From the NCBI GenBank assembly GCA_023055425.1, contig JALGPY010000005.1:10379501-10443500 (forward strand): a stretch of DNA of 64,000 nucleotides. The letters are read 5' to 3'. Position numbers and translations under genes: made by a program. The notes beneath the pieces are model-generated. The model worked only from the letters and a program-made list of their open reading frames with translations. It did not search any database and had not been told where the DNA came from. The DNA comes from Linanthus parryae (lineage: Eukaryota > Streptophyta > Magnoliopsida > Ericales > Polemoniaceae). Positions 26,790 through 38,941 of the stretch are shown one piece after another. Each line of letters opens with the position of its first letter. Position 1 is the first letter of the stretch.

Positions 26790-28530
26790 TATGCTTGGTG
26801 GTTGAGTACTTGAGACTTGGGAGTTAGATATAGGAAGAAGCATGAAAGAAGTGGACAGAAGACAGGATATGTAAGATGGACATGTTTTTGTCATGGAGAT
26901 CAAAGTTTTCGATATGATTAATGTTTGACTAAATGTCTTTACGCATATAATTAGAAGGGTTGTTTCTTAAGAGATGCATCAGCTTCTGTAACTCTTGACT
27001 CTTCTGTTTTGGCATTTAGAATCGCAACCGTTTCGTCCTTTTAAGAGGCGACTAATAGTATCAAAATCACTAGCTCCTAATTTGTCCTTTCAAGAGTCAG
27101 AACATAAGGGAACCGTGTGGGATTCAAACTGCAAAAGTGAGATCTAAGATCTGAGGTATTTGAGCAACATAGTGTGTCAAAACCATCTGGTCTGGTACTC
27201 TGGTGGTGTATCACTACATGCAAACTGTAGACGGGTTGTTCTAGTGGGGCATGATTAATGTGGTGATGGAGAAAAATATGGCGGCAGGGCTTGCACTGTC
27301 AGTGATGGTGATACAGCAGTTTGGGCGGCAGTGACACTGTGCTAGTGGTGGTGATACAGCGCTAGCAGTGACTGTGATGGTGATACAGTGGTAATGGTGG
27401 TTGTGGTGATAGCTTTTAACGATAAGCCGGTTACTTAAGGGTTTAAGTAAGGGTTCAAGGATTTCTATTGACCCATTTATACCTCACCCTTTTAAATAAT
27501 GATGATAATTTGATTAAAGTCATTAATCATTAATGTTTGAACTCATTTATAAGTGGGTTCAATCAGCATGTTTGACAGTGAATCAGCATCCCCAAACAAT
27601 CCGGGTTGGGGCCATCTAAAAGTTGTTTCAAGTGTAACTTTGAAGCCTCAATTGGGTTGGGGCTTGGGGGATAAGAAAGGTAGGTTTTGGACATGAATTT
27701 TGGATACGAGGCGGGATTTGATTGATGGACGAAAAGATATAGGATGTGAAGTTTTGTGTGTGTGTTTCGAACTGTAAATAGAAAACGAGTCATATCAATA
27801 CATCATGATATTGACATGCAAATGCATGTGGAGAAATTATGCAGAAAGCATATATTCCTGATCTCGTAGATAAGCAGTTTGCCGAACCACTTGAACTTAC
27901 TTTGTGTCTTTTGAAACACTGCTTCTCATGCAGCATGCTCTGTTCATTACCAAATCAAAACAATGAATACTCAGATTTCTGGAAAAGTTGACATCAAAAA
28001 AGAGAAAGCAGGTTTAGTCACATGTACCAAAATCTGAGACCTCCATAATCCAAGACCTCTCCAAGCACCAGGGAAACAACTTAATCTCAGTCTTTACAAC
28101 TTACAAGAGTTGTTATTCAGTTTTCAGACATCTGTATTAGTCACAATCCATCAGCAATACTCACTTGTGAAGTACTAGTATATTGTATTTTTTGGTTCAG
28201 GGGACAAACACTGAAACCCATAAGCGTATACTTGCGCAAAATGCAGACCTTTGGGACTGGAATCATTAGCCTAAATACATTTCAAAGCTGTACAGATTTA
28301 AGAGCAGAAAAAACTATTATTTTCATCTACTTGAAAATTTCCTCAAAAGATTATGGCACAAACAGTACATGTTTATAGAAACCCCATCTTCACTACCACT
28401 AGCAGCTTGAGCAGTACCACCAGATACCAGCTGAGGCCTGAGGGTTAAGAAAGTCGTGGCTAATAGTTTCTATGCGTGACCCATTGGATTTTAAGAGACT
28501 TGTCTACTTTGTACCGCCAGTACCCATTTT
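26790..28530. other. Spacer between the two paralogues
   Basis: It contains the upstream region of the first gene and a degenerate GGTGATACAG repeat at 27302-27391 (at least three copies: GGTGATACAGCAG, GGTGATACAGCGC, GGTGATACAGTGG). Otherwise no feature is seen. The 3' UTR of the 28532 gene probably lies just below 28530. Confidence 0.45.
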
Positions 28531-28531
28531 C

Positions 28532-28810
28532 CTAAAAGGGCCAGAAACAACATCTGGAAGACTTCGGCGATGGCGGCTCCGTGGGTGTTGCCACCTTCCC
28601 GGACCGATCCCGCCACCCTGACCCATTGCAGTCTCTCTTTGCAGTTAGAAACCCCGCACTGTGTGATTTCTTCATCTCTCCTAATTGTTTGTTTGCTTCT
28701 AGCCTTTGCTTCATTAGACTCAAGTCACCTGAGTAATATCTATCTTCCCATATTAGTCCAGATGAGCCTTGCCTTCTGAAAGAAACATCCGACCTTTCAA
28801 GAATGGCCAT
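28532..28810 (-). CDS. Short SFRRQGSSG-family protein, paralogue 2
   Basis: An intronless 92-aa ORF from MAILERSDVSFRRQGSSGLIWEDR to a C terminus PPSPKSSRCCFWPF. It carries the same N-terminal signature as the 26393 gene, a conserved acidic YYSGDLS continuation and a Ser-Pro site near the Cys-rich end, the expected site class for MAPK phosphorylation. An upstream in-frame Met (28822) gives four more residues (MGEI); the inner start matches family members. Paralogy of the two genes is clear; function is inferred from family naming only. Confidence 0.83.
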   Translation of the reverse strand: MAILERSDVSFRRQGSSGLIWEDRYYSGDLSLMKQRLEANKQLGEMKKSHSAGFLTAKRDCNGSGWRDRSGKVATPTEPPSPKSSRCCFWPF

Positions 28811-28829
28811 GATCTCTCCCACACCTCTC

Positions 28830-29781
28830 TCCTTGTTTCTCCCTCGCCCACTCTAATGAAGAAGGTAAATAGATGGCAAGTCTATCTTCTTTCAATTAAT
28901 TTCAGATCATATATATGACAAATAACGGAAAACTAAAAAAGAAATCGGAGAAGTTGATGGAAATGTCCATTATAAAGCATCTTAAAGAGCCTTATAATAT
29001 TTTCAGGAGGTTGTGCAATAAGGACCTCGTGATTTAAGCATCGCGACTAATTTTTTGTCATTAAACAGTAACAGACAAAGCTTCCTTGGCATCATCAAAC
29101 AATTGGACAACTAGAGGCCTTTCTTGGTATACTACAGATCAGAACATCTGCACAAGCATATTTATCTATTATTACCAGGGTCCTCACTCGAAGACATTCC
29201 CAGGAAGAAATAAGGGGAAACCACCGGAAAAAAAGCATATTACCCATTACCAGAATCATGAAAAACAAATGTCATTACACCCAAAAACGGCTTTTACCTG
29301 TTGTCATGATCTCCATAGATTTTTTTAACTGAAACGAGCCTATTTTGACCCCAAAAAAACCCTGAAATGATCCCCATCTTACGGATAATACCAATATAGG
29401 CTTCTTAATCCTACACATTCTCAAGTATGAAGCCTATAGTAGAACTAGCGGTTTTAAAGGAAATAACCTCTAATAGGATTATCGGTTTGAAACTCACAAA
29501 TATATACTCCTATCGAGAGTCGAGAGCATAGGTTTTAACCGAAGATTTCGATTAAGTGCTTTATCTTTAACTAGGTTCAAGCTTTCTGTAAAACTTCCCT
29601 GAAAAGGAAGTTCAGAAGAGCATTTAGATGGAAATTGAACTGACCTTAGATTAGAGTTACTTAAATTCTATTGGACTCAGGACGAAAGAGACACTTTGAT
29701 ACTTTATTAATAGGAAAACATCATAAGAAGAGTCGAGAGCATACTCTACATGGGCCTTAACAAAATAATTCAAGGCATCTT
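28830..29781. other. Spacer between paralogue 2 and OCP3
   Basis: This should contain the promoter of the 28532 gene and the 3' UTR of OCP3. I see no ORF with recognisable content. Confidence 0.4.
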
Positions 29782-32700
29782 TCAGTTAAATACAGTTTCA
29801 GGAGCAGACCGCTGGTATGGGCGACGTTGGTCAGGGACTCCCTCTTCAGTCCGTTTGTCCTCAAACCACTTCACAACCTTCTTTCGTGGCAGATTGGTGA
29901 CATGGATAATGCTGTTTATCATAGCATTCTGCATATGTGTATTACATAAAAGAGTTAGAAAATAACTCAGGTAAATGAACAAGTTAGTTTTAGAATCACA
30001 AAATAACACTTACATTAAACATATATCAGAAATCATGGTCTTTCACACATAAAAATCAGAGGGAAAGAACACATAGCTAAGATCGGCACGGGTAGAAGAG
30101 AAATAACTTCATTGGACAGTGTAAGAAACAATCGAAACAACTTGAGTGGCATTCTTTCATGAGCTTTCTTTGCATAATGTAGCCGTATATTTTATCCTGG
30201 TAGAAAGAAGAAAATGTGATCCATTGTTGTTTATGTGACAAAAAGGGCGAGGAGATATTTGCTGATCTTTATATTCATGGTCAGGTGGTTTCAACTATGG
30301 TCTTCAAGTTCAATTCTTTTGAAGTTCCTCTTCACAGAAACCTTCTCTAGTTTACATTCTCTCCGCCCTTGAGGGGAGTTAGGAGGCTGTTGTGTGAGAG
30401 CGAATAGATTCTTCTGACACTGTTGACTATTCAAGTTTTAATAGGGTATAACCTTTTGGTCTGTGCTGCGCAATTGGCAATAAGGCTTAAGTTCTGGAAA
30501 ATTATAAGTTATAGGATAGAACCATTTCCTATTTCTTTTACAAACGAATGAATCTATAAAGGATCAATCTCACTACAAGATATGCCCATGTTATAGTGCT
30601 GCGTATAATTCTTTCATTTGGTTTTGTTTTTACAATACATGTTATAATGGATCAATCTCACCTCCAGGATATGCACAAGCTTTAGTGCTACTAAATGAGT
30701 AGATCATAATGGGAAAGACATATAACAGAACTCTGTCATGGTACACCACTTAAACTTATTCTGCAGCTACGAGGATTGAGAAGATGCAAGAGGACCTACG
30801 GGACTTCCAGGGGTCTAGTTGAATGAAGAACTAGAACAAGTAATGGGTGTGTTCCCCAAAGCAAGTAACATTTGATAAATTGCGGATAAATAATAGTTTA
30901 GCTCAACACCAATATACTAGGAATATAACTCACAGTTGGGCGCTTTGTTCGGGAATAAACTCTTTCTAGGGTTGCAAGATGAACTTTCTTCAATCTTTTC
31001 TGAGCAGTCCAACCACTCTGCATAACATGAACTGGAACTTCTGCTGCAACTTCAGGCTTTTCTGCATCATCAGTTGTTTCGGAAGAATCCATTTCTAAAG
31101 GTCGAGTTACTGGCTCAGAGATTATTGGAGCTGGTTTATCAGGTAATGCAGCACTCAACATAAGAAGGTGTGGAGGGGGGTCTCGCAGTAACTTGAGAAC
31201 AATAGCTCGATCTAGGCATACATCAGCCGCTAGATTTTTTATCTGTAAGACAAGAAAACCCATGTGGAAACAAGTCTATATTAGATGGATGTCTTGGTAG
31301 CAATGAGTAGAATACCAAAATTATTTGCAGCAAATGTACCCAACACGTCTAGTTGAACAATGGCCAGAACAAAAATAATGGGGGAACAACAATTTACTAC
31401 AAACTGTACTTCGATCAGCAATCTACATGAAATTCACTGTTGGTTTCTGTCCTAAATAAAAGAAGGGTAAAAGACACTTCCGCAAGTTTCAGTTTGGGAA
31501 ACGACACTTTCAGCCCTTTAATTTGCCAAACTTTAGGGCACTTACACCCCTTGATTGTGTCATTCCACACTCTAAGAGCGCAGATTTGTACGAAAAAAAC
31601 TACTATCAGTGACGGACCCCCACCCTCAGACTAATGGCGTCACAATTAGGGAGAGTAGCTGTCCTAAAATTGGGCACACTGAATGGGAGAAAGTGTCTTT
31701 GCAACAAACTTGAGGGGTGAAAGTGTCTTATAACCATAATAGAAATAACTATGTAATCCGAGAAATTGAGCATTATTCTAGTATAAGAATAAGAATAAGA
31801 GACCAGACATGCACTAGCTCTCCGATAGCAAATCCCCATAGCTGACGCCTGACCGGCATGAAGTGAGATTTTACAGCCAGTATAACAATAGGAAGATGTC
31901 AAATGATAGAAATGCTTACACTAGTTTTACGTCGGCCATTTTTCAGAGCATAAGCCAATCTTCGAAGTTGCCAATTCTTCAGGTCCAGAGTCTCCTCGTC
32001 TTCTTCTTGTTCATCATCATCTTCGTCTTCTTCCTCATCATCGTCTTCGTCTTCATCTTCATCGTCTTCTTCTTCCTCTTCATTGGCAGCATTTGCTTTG
32101 TTGCTGATATCATCATCATCCGCCAGTGCTTGCTGTAACTCAAGCTCAAGCTTAGCAAGGTCTTTCTCGCTAATCTCCTCATCACCATCTTGGTTGTTCT
32201 CTTCAGACTCTTCACTATCATCAGGTGAAAGAAATGCTTTTAATAGTTCATCATCACCCAGCGCCTCCTCTAACTCACGTTCCAGCTTAGCAAGATCTTC
32301 CTCACTAATTTCCTCGTCATCATCATCTAGAGATAGATTGCCATTCTTAAGATCTTCTTCTAGCAGGCTAAAGAGGGCTTCAAGAGGATCTTCTCCCAGA
32401 TCATCTTCAGCATTAACTTTCTGAGGCAAGCTACGCTGCACACGTCAAGTAGGGACATATCACTTACAAAGGAACCGCGCACAAACCGATACCAATTAGC
32501 CATAAACTAGGAAATAACTTCAAAAGTTCAACCTTAAGAATTAGATAACCAACTTGAATCACCAAAAGCCTAAAACATCGAGGTTTGAATAAGAAATGGT
32601 TTTTCCAACCTATTCGTTTTGACTCTAATTTCCTCAAGCATACAAAATTCTAGTTCAATAGCAACTTCTCCGCTAGTGTTCAACTTCACCTACCATAGCC

Positions 32701-34368
32701 AAGGGAATAATAGCATAAAAATACATAACTGTAAATATCTAACAAGACCTTCCATAAGTTGAACACTGGTGTTGGCTTATGGAGATCGATGTAACCGACG
32801 GCGGTCAACCTCGAAGAAGGCTTGTTGAGTTGAGTTGTCCGTGATGCTTTAAGTGATTACACCACTGGTCAAAGTTATGCCAGTATTTACAAGAAACAGA
32901 AACACATTATTTGGAGGCATGCTAGGGTAGGATTCAACATGCTTGAGGTTTTAAATTTGCCGAGTACTAAGTTGAATTAGCACTTACAAGGTATCGGTCG
33001 CAAAGTAAATAGCTAGCAAGACCAACCATAAGAAGCGCAGATAACAATTAGTGTCTACATAATCAGAGCATCTTTGGCCAAGGTAAGTACACAACTTATT
33101 CCCTTTTATTAGAGCTTATGCAACTGCTGTAAACTCAAAAGTTACCAGAATCAGTGTATGGAGTATGCATTCTGATAACCAACCCCCCCCCCCCCCCCCC
33201 ATATTAAGCTTTTGCATAGATGGTGAATTGCTAAAGCCTCAAAGGGAATGGCCCAATCCCCCCCCCCCCCCCCCCCCCCAACTTCCTCTTTCGTTTTCCC
33301 AACAGTGTTAATCAAATAGAGATCTCTTCCCCTCCTCAGAGCATCTCCAACCCCATGGGAGGAGGGGGAAACCGTATAAAAATACGGTTCAAGTCCAACC
33401 CCACGAGGGGAGGGGTGTTATGGGAGAAATTTTGCCTTGGGTGTGGGATGGTTAGGGAAGTATAAGATGTTCGCCGGAGCCTACATTCCAGCATTTCTAC
33501 ATTTATATGGTGAAAACATACTTGTAGAGGAGGAGATATAGGAGATGCTCAGGTAATTGAAGGATTCGAAAAGTCATAGGAAGTAAAGCACAGTTACACA
33601 CTAAAAACCACTACCTCTATCAACATTGCATCAATTTCAGAGGTTCCTAATTCTCAAATTTAGAGATTGTTTTTAAATGCAATTTACAATGACTCATAAG
33701 AAAAACAAAGATAGCAGCAGTTATTGATTCAATAGCAAATCAAATAGGGCATCACAAGAATAACTAACCAAAGACATAACCAAATCCATCTATATAATAA
33801 ATTAGGACAGTTGACTTTAAAATGTTTTTTAGACCATTAGATTGAATTAATCCCAGCCTTAGATCTCACATACCACTCACTTAACTACCCACTACTCAAT
33901 TACCCAACTAACTACCCACTCATTTTATCATAATTATAAGAAAGGGGCTTCCTTTGTTAATGATTATTTACTACAACTATTTTATATTGTCTTCATTTTC
34001 TGCCCATTTTTGTAGATGAAAATACTCATTTTATAGGTGAAACGTGCTCGGGCACGGGCAATCCCCTAGTTTTTAATAATACAGCAAAATCACCTACAGT
34101 TAGGTTAGATATGCACCAACCAAAAGGGGGTATAGTATAGTTTGATAAAAAGTGAATTAACCTTTTTCTTTTTCGTGGCCGGAGAAGTGGTATCTTTCCG
34201 GCGGCGAGCGAAGGCGACGAGGGAGCGAGGTGAGGAGTGAAGTGGACGGCGGATAAGATTTAGCCTGGAGTGGATAAACGACAGGGGTTGTTCGTTCCGG
34301 TAACCTGACAAACACCGGAGGGCCATCGGAGGTTGAAATGACGAAGCCGAAGCCATCTCTCTTTTCAC
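29782..34368 (-). CDS. OCP3: Homeodomain-containing regulator OCP3-like
   Basis: Four exons, 34162-34368, 31920-32435, 30934-31242 and 29782-29928, all with GT-AG borders at phase 0, encode 392 aa (388 from a second Met at 34356). The N terminus is Ser/Arg-rich and basic, transit-peptide-like. Residues 110-131 and 155-176 are a repeated EEIS(E/K)xDLAKLExEL module, followed by a very acidic block (188-218) and NWQLRRLAYALKNGRRKTS. The C-terminal homeodomain-like segment (W-A/T-AQKR..L..VY.RTKRPT..I....VTNLPRKKVVKWFEDKR) has WFEDKR instead of the classical WFQNRR. This layout matches OCP3 (OVEREXPRESSOR OF CATIONIC PEROXIDASE 3), a regulator of defence and drought responses. Introns 1 and 2 contain transposons. 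Confidence 0.88.
31466..31726. mobile_element. GACACTTTC foldback in OCP3 intron 2
   Basis: AAGACACTTCCGCAAGTTTCAGTTTGGGAAACGACACTTTC is matched in inverse by GAAAGTGTCTTTGC..AACTTGAGGGGTGAAAGTGTCTT. The unit shares CACTTACACCCCTTGATTGTGTCATTC with the element at 43410-43735, so both belong to one repeat family. No coding capacity. Confidence 0.65.
33183..33279. repeat. Two poly-C tracts in OCP3 intron 1
   Basis: C-runs of about 18 at 33183-33200 and about 21 at 33259-33279. A third long run lies at about 40165-40185. Such tracts are prone to length error in assembly. Confidence 0.85.
33339..33550. mobile_element. GAGCATCTCCAACCCC MITE in OCP3 intron 1
   Basis: It starts GAGCATCTCCAACCCCATGG and ends GGAGATGCTC. 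Its left 110 bp (CCGTATAAAAATACGGTTCAAGTCCAACC, GAGAAATTTTGCCTTGGGT) closely match the left arm of the element at 39328, while the right half differs. A diverged or rearranged member of the Tourist-like family below. Confidence 0.7.
33789..34069 (+). mobile_element. Non-autonomous Helitron, short copy (OCP3 intron 1)
   Basis: It begins TCTATATAATAAATTAGGAC after an A and ends GCAATCCCCTAG before a T, the A^T insertion rule of Helitrons. The 3' end carries the GTGCTCGGGCAC hairpin (34044-34055) 10 nt before CTAG. Both ends match the longer copy at 37988-38938. At 281 bp it has no genes. Confidence 0.87.
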
Positions 34369-34550
34369 TTTGTTGCAGCTATGAATGTGTAACTTGGCGT
34401 ATTTCTCCAGAAACGAAGTGGGAGATATGAAGAACGCAGATAAGTCGAAACGGGACTGACTTTACCAAATTGGGAAGAGAACGTCGCAATTTGACGTGGA
34501 ACGACGTCGTTGATATAGTCTCTTACTTTTGTAAAGGACTCTATAAAAAA

Positions 34551-36053
34551 GGGTAATTTACAGTTTGTGCCTCTATGTTTATGTAAATAGGCAAATCTTA
34601 CCCCTACTGTTCATCAATTGACAGAAAACACCCCTATTTTGGATGGTTTGTAACGGTCATGGACGGAAAATACGAAAGTACTAATTTGCCCTTGTACTTT
34701 ACTCAATATTTATAGGATAATTTTCACAAAGCACCCTCCGATTATGGTAAATAGGCATTGGATACCCCTACTGTTTGCCAATCGGCAGGAGACACCCTTA
34801 ACTTAGACAGACTCCAATAAAAAATGAGTAAGTACGACAAATACCAATCTACCCATGACTTTTTGGTTCATTTAAGACTAAAAAAACTCTCTGTTATTGC
34901 CACTGAATAATTCCCTACGTGACTCTCCGACGGCGATGGATGAAAAAAGATGGAGATTTAATCAATCTACCGCAACTTATAGACAGCACTCAACTCGGAT
35001 GAAAAAAATATCGCATATGTTTAAACTTCATCTCTGCAAGTCTAAAAAACTGAGTCATCCAATAGATGCGCAAAAAAACGTTTTAGGTGGGTTCACGACG
35101 TCACATAATTCAATTGACATAGAGAGCGAGGAAAAGACGCAAAAAAAAAGTCTTTTTAATTTATTCTCTTTTGTAATTTATTTAAGATGTTGCTAGATAG
35201 TAATATAATTGTGTCTGTTTGCTACGTATCTCCTTGTATCTTATGTGTTTTTCTTCTGTTGACAAGCACTTTTTTATTATATTACAACAAGCTGAATGTT
35301 TGATTTTTTTTAATTCAACGCTTGAATGTAAATAAACTTGGGTTGTATTAACTACTATAATCTTTAACAAAAAAAACTACTATAATCCTCTTATTTTAGC
35401 TTCGAATAATTTTCGATGATATTATTTAGTTTGGCTTTAAAAAAATTATTATCATTCTAGTAAACAAACTACAGATTGATGGTGATATTTGACAAGTACT
35501 CTATCATAATTAATTTTGTTAAACAAAACTTAGTCACTCCGTATTGGCTTTCATTGTCGAAAAATTTACCTTTTGACAACAACAAAATATGATCTATAAT
35601 AATTTATAACCATCCATAGAGAGATAAAAGAGTCATACAATTAAGTATTATAAATAATAATATCGAATTTTCTAAAGGTTAAAAAGGGCATTATATATCA
35701 CTAGTGGACATAATATGCATGGACCAAACAACCAAAGGTGTACCCCACTGCCAACTCGCAAAATAGGGTTGTTCCATGTCAACTGACAAAAAGTAAGGGT
35801 GTGCATTGCATATTTACCTAAACTTTGGGGGTAATAAGTGTAAATTACCAAAATTCAGGGGTAAAATGGGAATAAAAAATAACCGAAAAGTGAATCCCAC
35901 TATCACTTAACGGTTCCCTAACGGAAATAGACGGAGGGGTACAATTTGTAATTATTATTGCACAAAACAGGGGTGTCCCCTGTCAATTGATGAACAGTAG
36001 GGGTAGGAATTGTCTATTTACATAAACCTGAGGGTACAAACTGTAAATTACCC
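34551..36053. mobile_element. Mutator-like non-autonomous element with about 90-bp inverted termini
   Basis: GGGTAATTTACAGTTTGT starts the left end and is repeated inverted at the right end, with CCCCTACTGTTCATCAATTGACAG shared by both arms. It is flanked by ATAAAAAA on both sides (34543-34550, 36054-36061). Inside, a second inverted pair lies at about 34720-34800 and 35740-35860 (CACCC..GGTAAATA..CTACTG/..), suggesting nesting. An internal 99-codon plus-strand ORF (34897-35196) is unrecognised. Confidence 0.78.
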
Positions 36054-36074
36054 ATAAAAAATGATTGAAGAAGC

Positions 36075-36828
36075 ACTAGAGCATAAGCCTGGGCATCGGC
36101 CCTGTGGCCCGACCAACCCAACCCAGTGTGGGTGGGTTTGGGTTTGGGTTCGGGAAATTTCAGCCCGGTACGGACTTGGGCCAACAAAGCGAGCCTGAAC
36201 CATGAATAAGCTGGGCTTGGGTTCAACCTCCTCAGTCCAGGCCCAGCCCAGCCCAGCCTGATGACGTAATAAATAATCAAACATTTAATAATTATACATA
36301 CGGGTTATGTATGTTTTGAATAATTTTACTTTGCAAATGTGCAATTTTGTAGTTTTTACTAACACATAAGGGGTATTGAATTGTCAGAAAATAATATGTA
36401 CTAACATATCAATATCATATAATAGTACTACACTTACAAGTTACAAATCATCCTAAGCTAATTCATCTTCTCGTTTCTTTACAGACAACAACACAACGGC
36501 TGACTTTCTTTACGTGAAAATTTATTTGATATAAAAAAATATATATTAAATTCGTTAAATGCACCATTAATTTCAATCATATTTGTATTTAGCGTACTGC
36601 TAAGTAACTTTTAAATTTTTAAAGTTATTATTTTAAATAAATATTTAAGTTATTTTGGCCCACGGGTTGGGTTTGAGTTTAGATTTTTTCAAATGGGTCG
36701 GGCTTGGGTTCGAGAGTGTAGGCGCAGACGATAGGTTGGGTTGGGCCTGGGTTCACGTTTTCAAAACACTGGCCCGGTCTGGCCCGACCCAACCAACCCA
36801 GTCTGGCCCATGGCCAACCCTACTAGAG
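36075..36828. mobile_element. GGCCCGACC foldback element
   Basis: The left GGCCCGACCAACCCAACCCAG and right GGCCCGACCCAACCAACCCAG regions, together with GGGCTTGGGTTC / GGGCCTGGGTTC words, make two GC-rich arms around an AT-rich middle. Part of each arm pairs inverted (GGGTTGGTTGGGTCGGGCC). Ends are approximate; no target duplication defined. Confidence 0.5.
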
Positions 36829-36829
36829 C

Positions 36830-37987
36830 ATCCACAGTAGTATTATCTACAAATTAGCATAATTTTAGTATAACTTTAAGTTATTCATTTTAGTGTGGTA
36901 AATTTGCCCTAGTAGTGTTGTACCAATACTATCTAAAATTAAAATAAGAATTAAAAAATGAAAGTAGCTAGATTTGCTCTAGTTAGGTTGGTTTGAGTTC
37001 AAACTTGCGTAACTCAAAGTGGTCTTACCAATTGCAAGCCAGACAGCTCGAATTTTCTGAAGCTAGGTTTAATTTTCAAGTATAATTTGCGAGTATGTTT
37101 ACCTTTCTAAATTGATTTGGAAATTCTCGCGTCATAAGAAAAAGAACTCTATCATCAATGACAATGTAAGTTGTCTCGTAACATTGTACATAGTTCAATA
37201 TGACCATAACGACATAATCAAACGTACACAAAGGGCTAGAAGATAAAACGGCTCTCCGAGTATAACCCGATCGCGTCAGTTTCCGCAATGCAGACGATAA
37301 GTAGATAGATTTGAGAGGGTAATTTTGGCGCGTGAGAAAGAGTGGAGAAGATTCATCTCACCCTCAACGTCTCCGTGTACAATTCTGTATACTGTCACGA
37401 GTCATCCTAGAGTTTCGAAACACCGCCTCCCGTTGGCCTCCGGTGGCTTGTGTCGGTGAGTCCGTCATCATTGGGGTTAAAGATCGGTCGGTGTGGAGAC
37501 TGTTTGGGGCATCTAGTAAAGCTAGGACCGCAACTCGGGCGGATTGGACAGATTAACAACCCTGTCCAAGCCCAAGCCCGAGTTCTGTTGCGACTATCAA
37601 CCCTGACCGAGTTAGAAGCATCGTGAGCCCGCCCTAGTCCAAATTCATACAAATCAATTCAGATTTCAAGCTAGCCCACTAAAATTAATAAATAAATTTA
37701 ATTATCACTTTAAGCACATTTTAAATTGCACCCTTAAAATTATATTAATAACTTAAATGTAAAAAAGATATTGGAAGTATGCACTTCCGAGTTTGTTGTT
37801 TGATGCTAAAAGTTAATGACTACATCTTGCTAGATCGAATTAAACAAAATTGTCAATTTAAGGATATGAAAAGATTTTTTAAAAAAAATAGAGTAACAGA
37901 TTTTGGGTGGAAAAATAAATGAGCTAGTTCAAGAACAAAAATATTATTAAAATATAACTAATAACGGAAAGAAATTTAGCATATTCA
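36830..37987. other. Intergenic with one moderately GC-rich patch
   Basis: The stretch 37320-37640 is richer in GC and has overlapping ORFs on both strands, but none resembles a family I know. It may be an exon-derived fragment. The rest is AT-rich and featureless. Confidence 0.35.
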
Positions 37988-38938
37988 TCTATATAATAAA
38001 ATAGGACGGTTGACTTTAAAATGTCTTTTAGACCGTTAGATTAAATTAATCCCAGCCTTTAGATCTCAGAATTTCCAACAATATAGGGAATGTGAATGGC
38101 AACCGATTGTTTTGTGGTCAACTCCACCCTCCATGTTTCCACTAAACTCCCCACTAATTTGTAACAGTTATCAATAACTTTTTTTAGTAGTTACCACTCT
38201 CTAAAACACAATTGCTCCACCATTTCCTCATGCAGGTATGATTTCCTCTCTCTCTTTTTTTTCCTCATTAACGCACACCCCACATTTTTTCATCAATTTC
38301 TCTAACTAAAAAAAAAGTCTGTAGTTGTTTTCATGTTCACAAGTCAAAAATAATGTTGGCCAACTGTTTTGGACCAATCAAGGAGCAATTGGTAATTGAT
38401 TTTTTTATTTCATAAACATTTTTTTTACAGAATCTATTTGATAAACTTTTGAGTCTTCATTTTTTTTTTAAATTACTTTTGAGTTTTCATTAATAAACAT
38501 TACCAACAACAAAAAAAGTAATGGGAGACAATTACATTACTTCAGGAACCTTAAATATAAGATATAAAATTTTCTTAAAAAAGATATAAAATTCGTAAAA
38601 CACATAGATTAATATAGGTCACACGCATTGAAAAAAACATAATTTTGTCGTTTTTTCTTTGAAATGTCTTTTAAGCATGTAAATTCTTTTCACATCAACC
38701 ATTAGATTATTACTTTTTTAGGAAAATTTTTAAAAATAAAATTGAAAGAGAACATTTAAAAAAAAAGTTTTCAATAATTGCAATTATAAAATCAACCCAA
38801 TATAAATGTGTATCTTAAAAATAACGTGTTTTAAGTTTGTAGATGAAGTACTTATTTTGTTTAATGACATTACAATTGGTAAAACGTTCTTAATTTTTTT
38901 TTTTTGGATAGTGCCCTCGGGCACGGGCAATCCCCTAG
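37988..38938 (+). mobile_element. Non-autonomous Helitron, long copy
   Basis: It begins TCTATATAATAAAATAGGAC after an A and ends CAATCCCCTAG before a T. The subterminal hairpin GTGCCCTCGGGCAC (38911-38924) has a 6-bp stem. The first about 70 bp (GGTTGACTTTAAAATGT, AGACC(A/G)TTAGATT, TTAATCCCAGCCTT) match the short copy at 33789. No Rep/helicase ORF is present in the 951 bp. Confidence 0.87.
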
Positions 38939-38941
38939 TGT

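Noticed and set aside
27302..27391. Possible CRISPR-like or tandem array of GGTGATACAG units
   Set aside because: Units are irregular, spacers are not of constant length, and the genome is a plant nucleus; it is a degenerate minisatellite.
32083..32424. Serine-rich plus-strand ORF of 113 codons
   Set aside because: It is the reverse complement of the Asp/Glu-rich OCP3 exon 2; GAA/GAT/GAG codons read backwards give Ser and Leu.
37320..37640. GC-rich patch with overlapping ORFs on both strands
   Set aside because: No start context, splice sites or recognisable motifs; kept only as a note in the intergenic entry.
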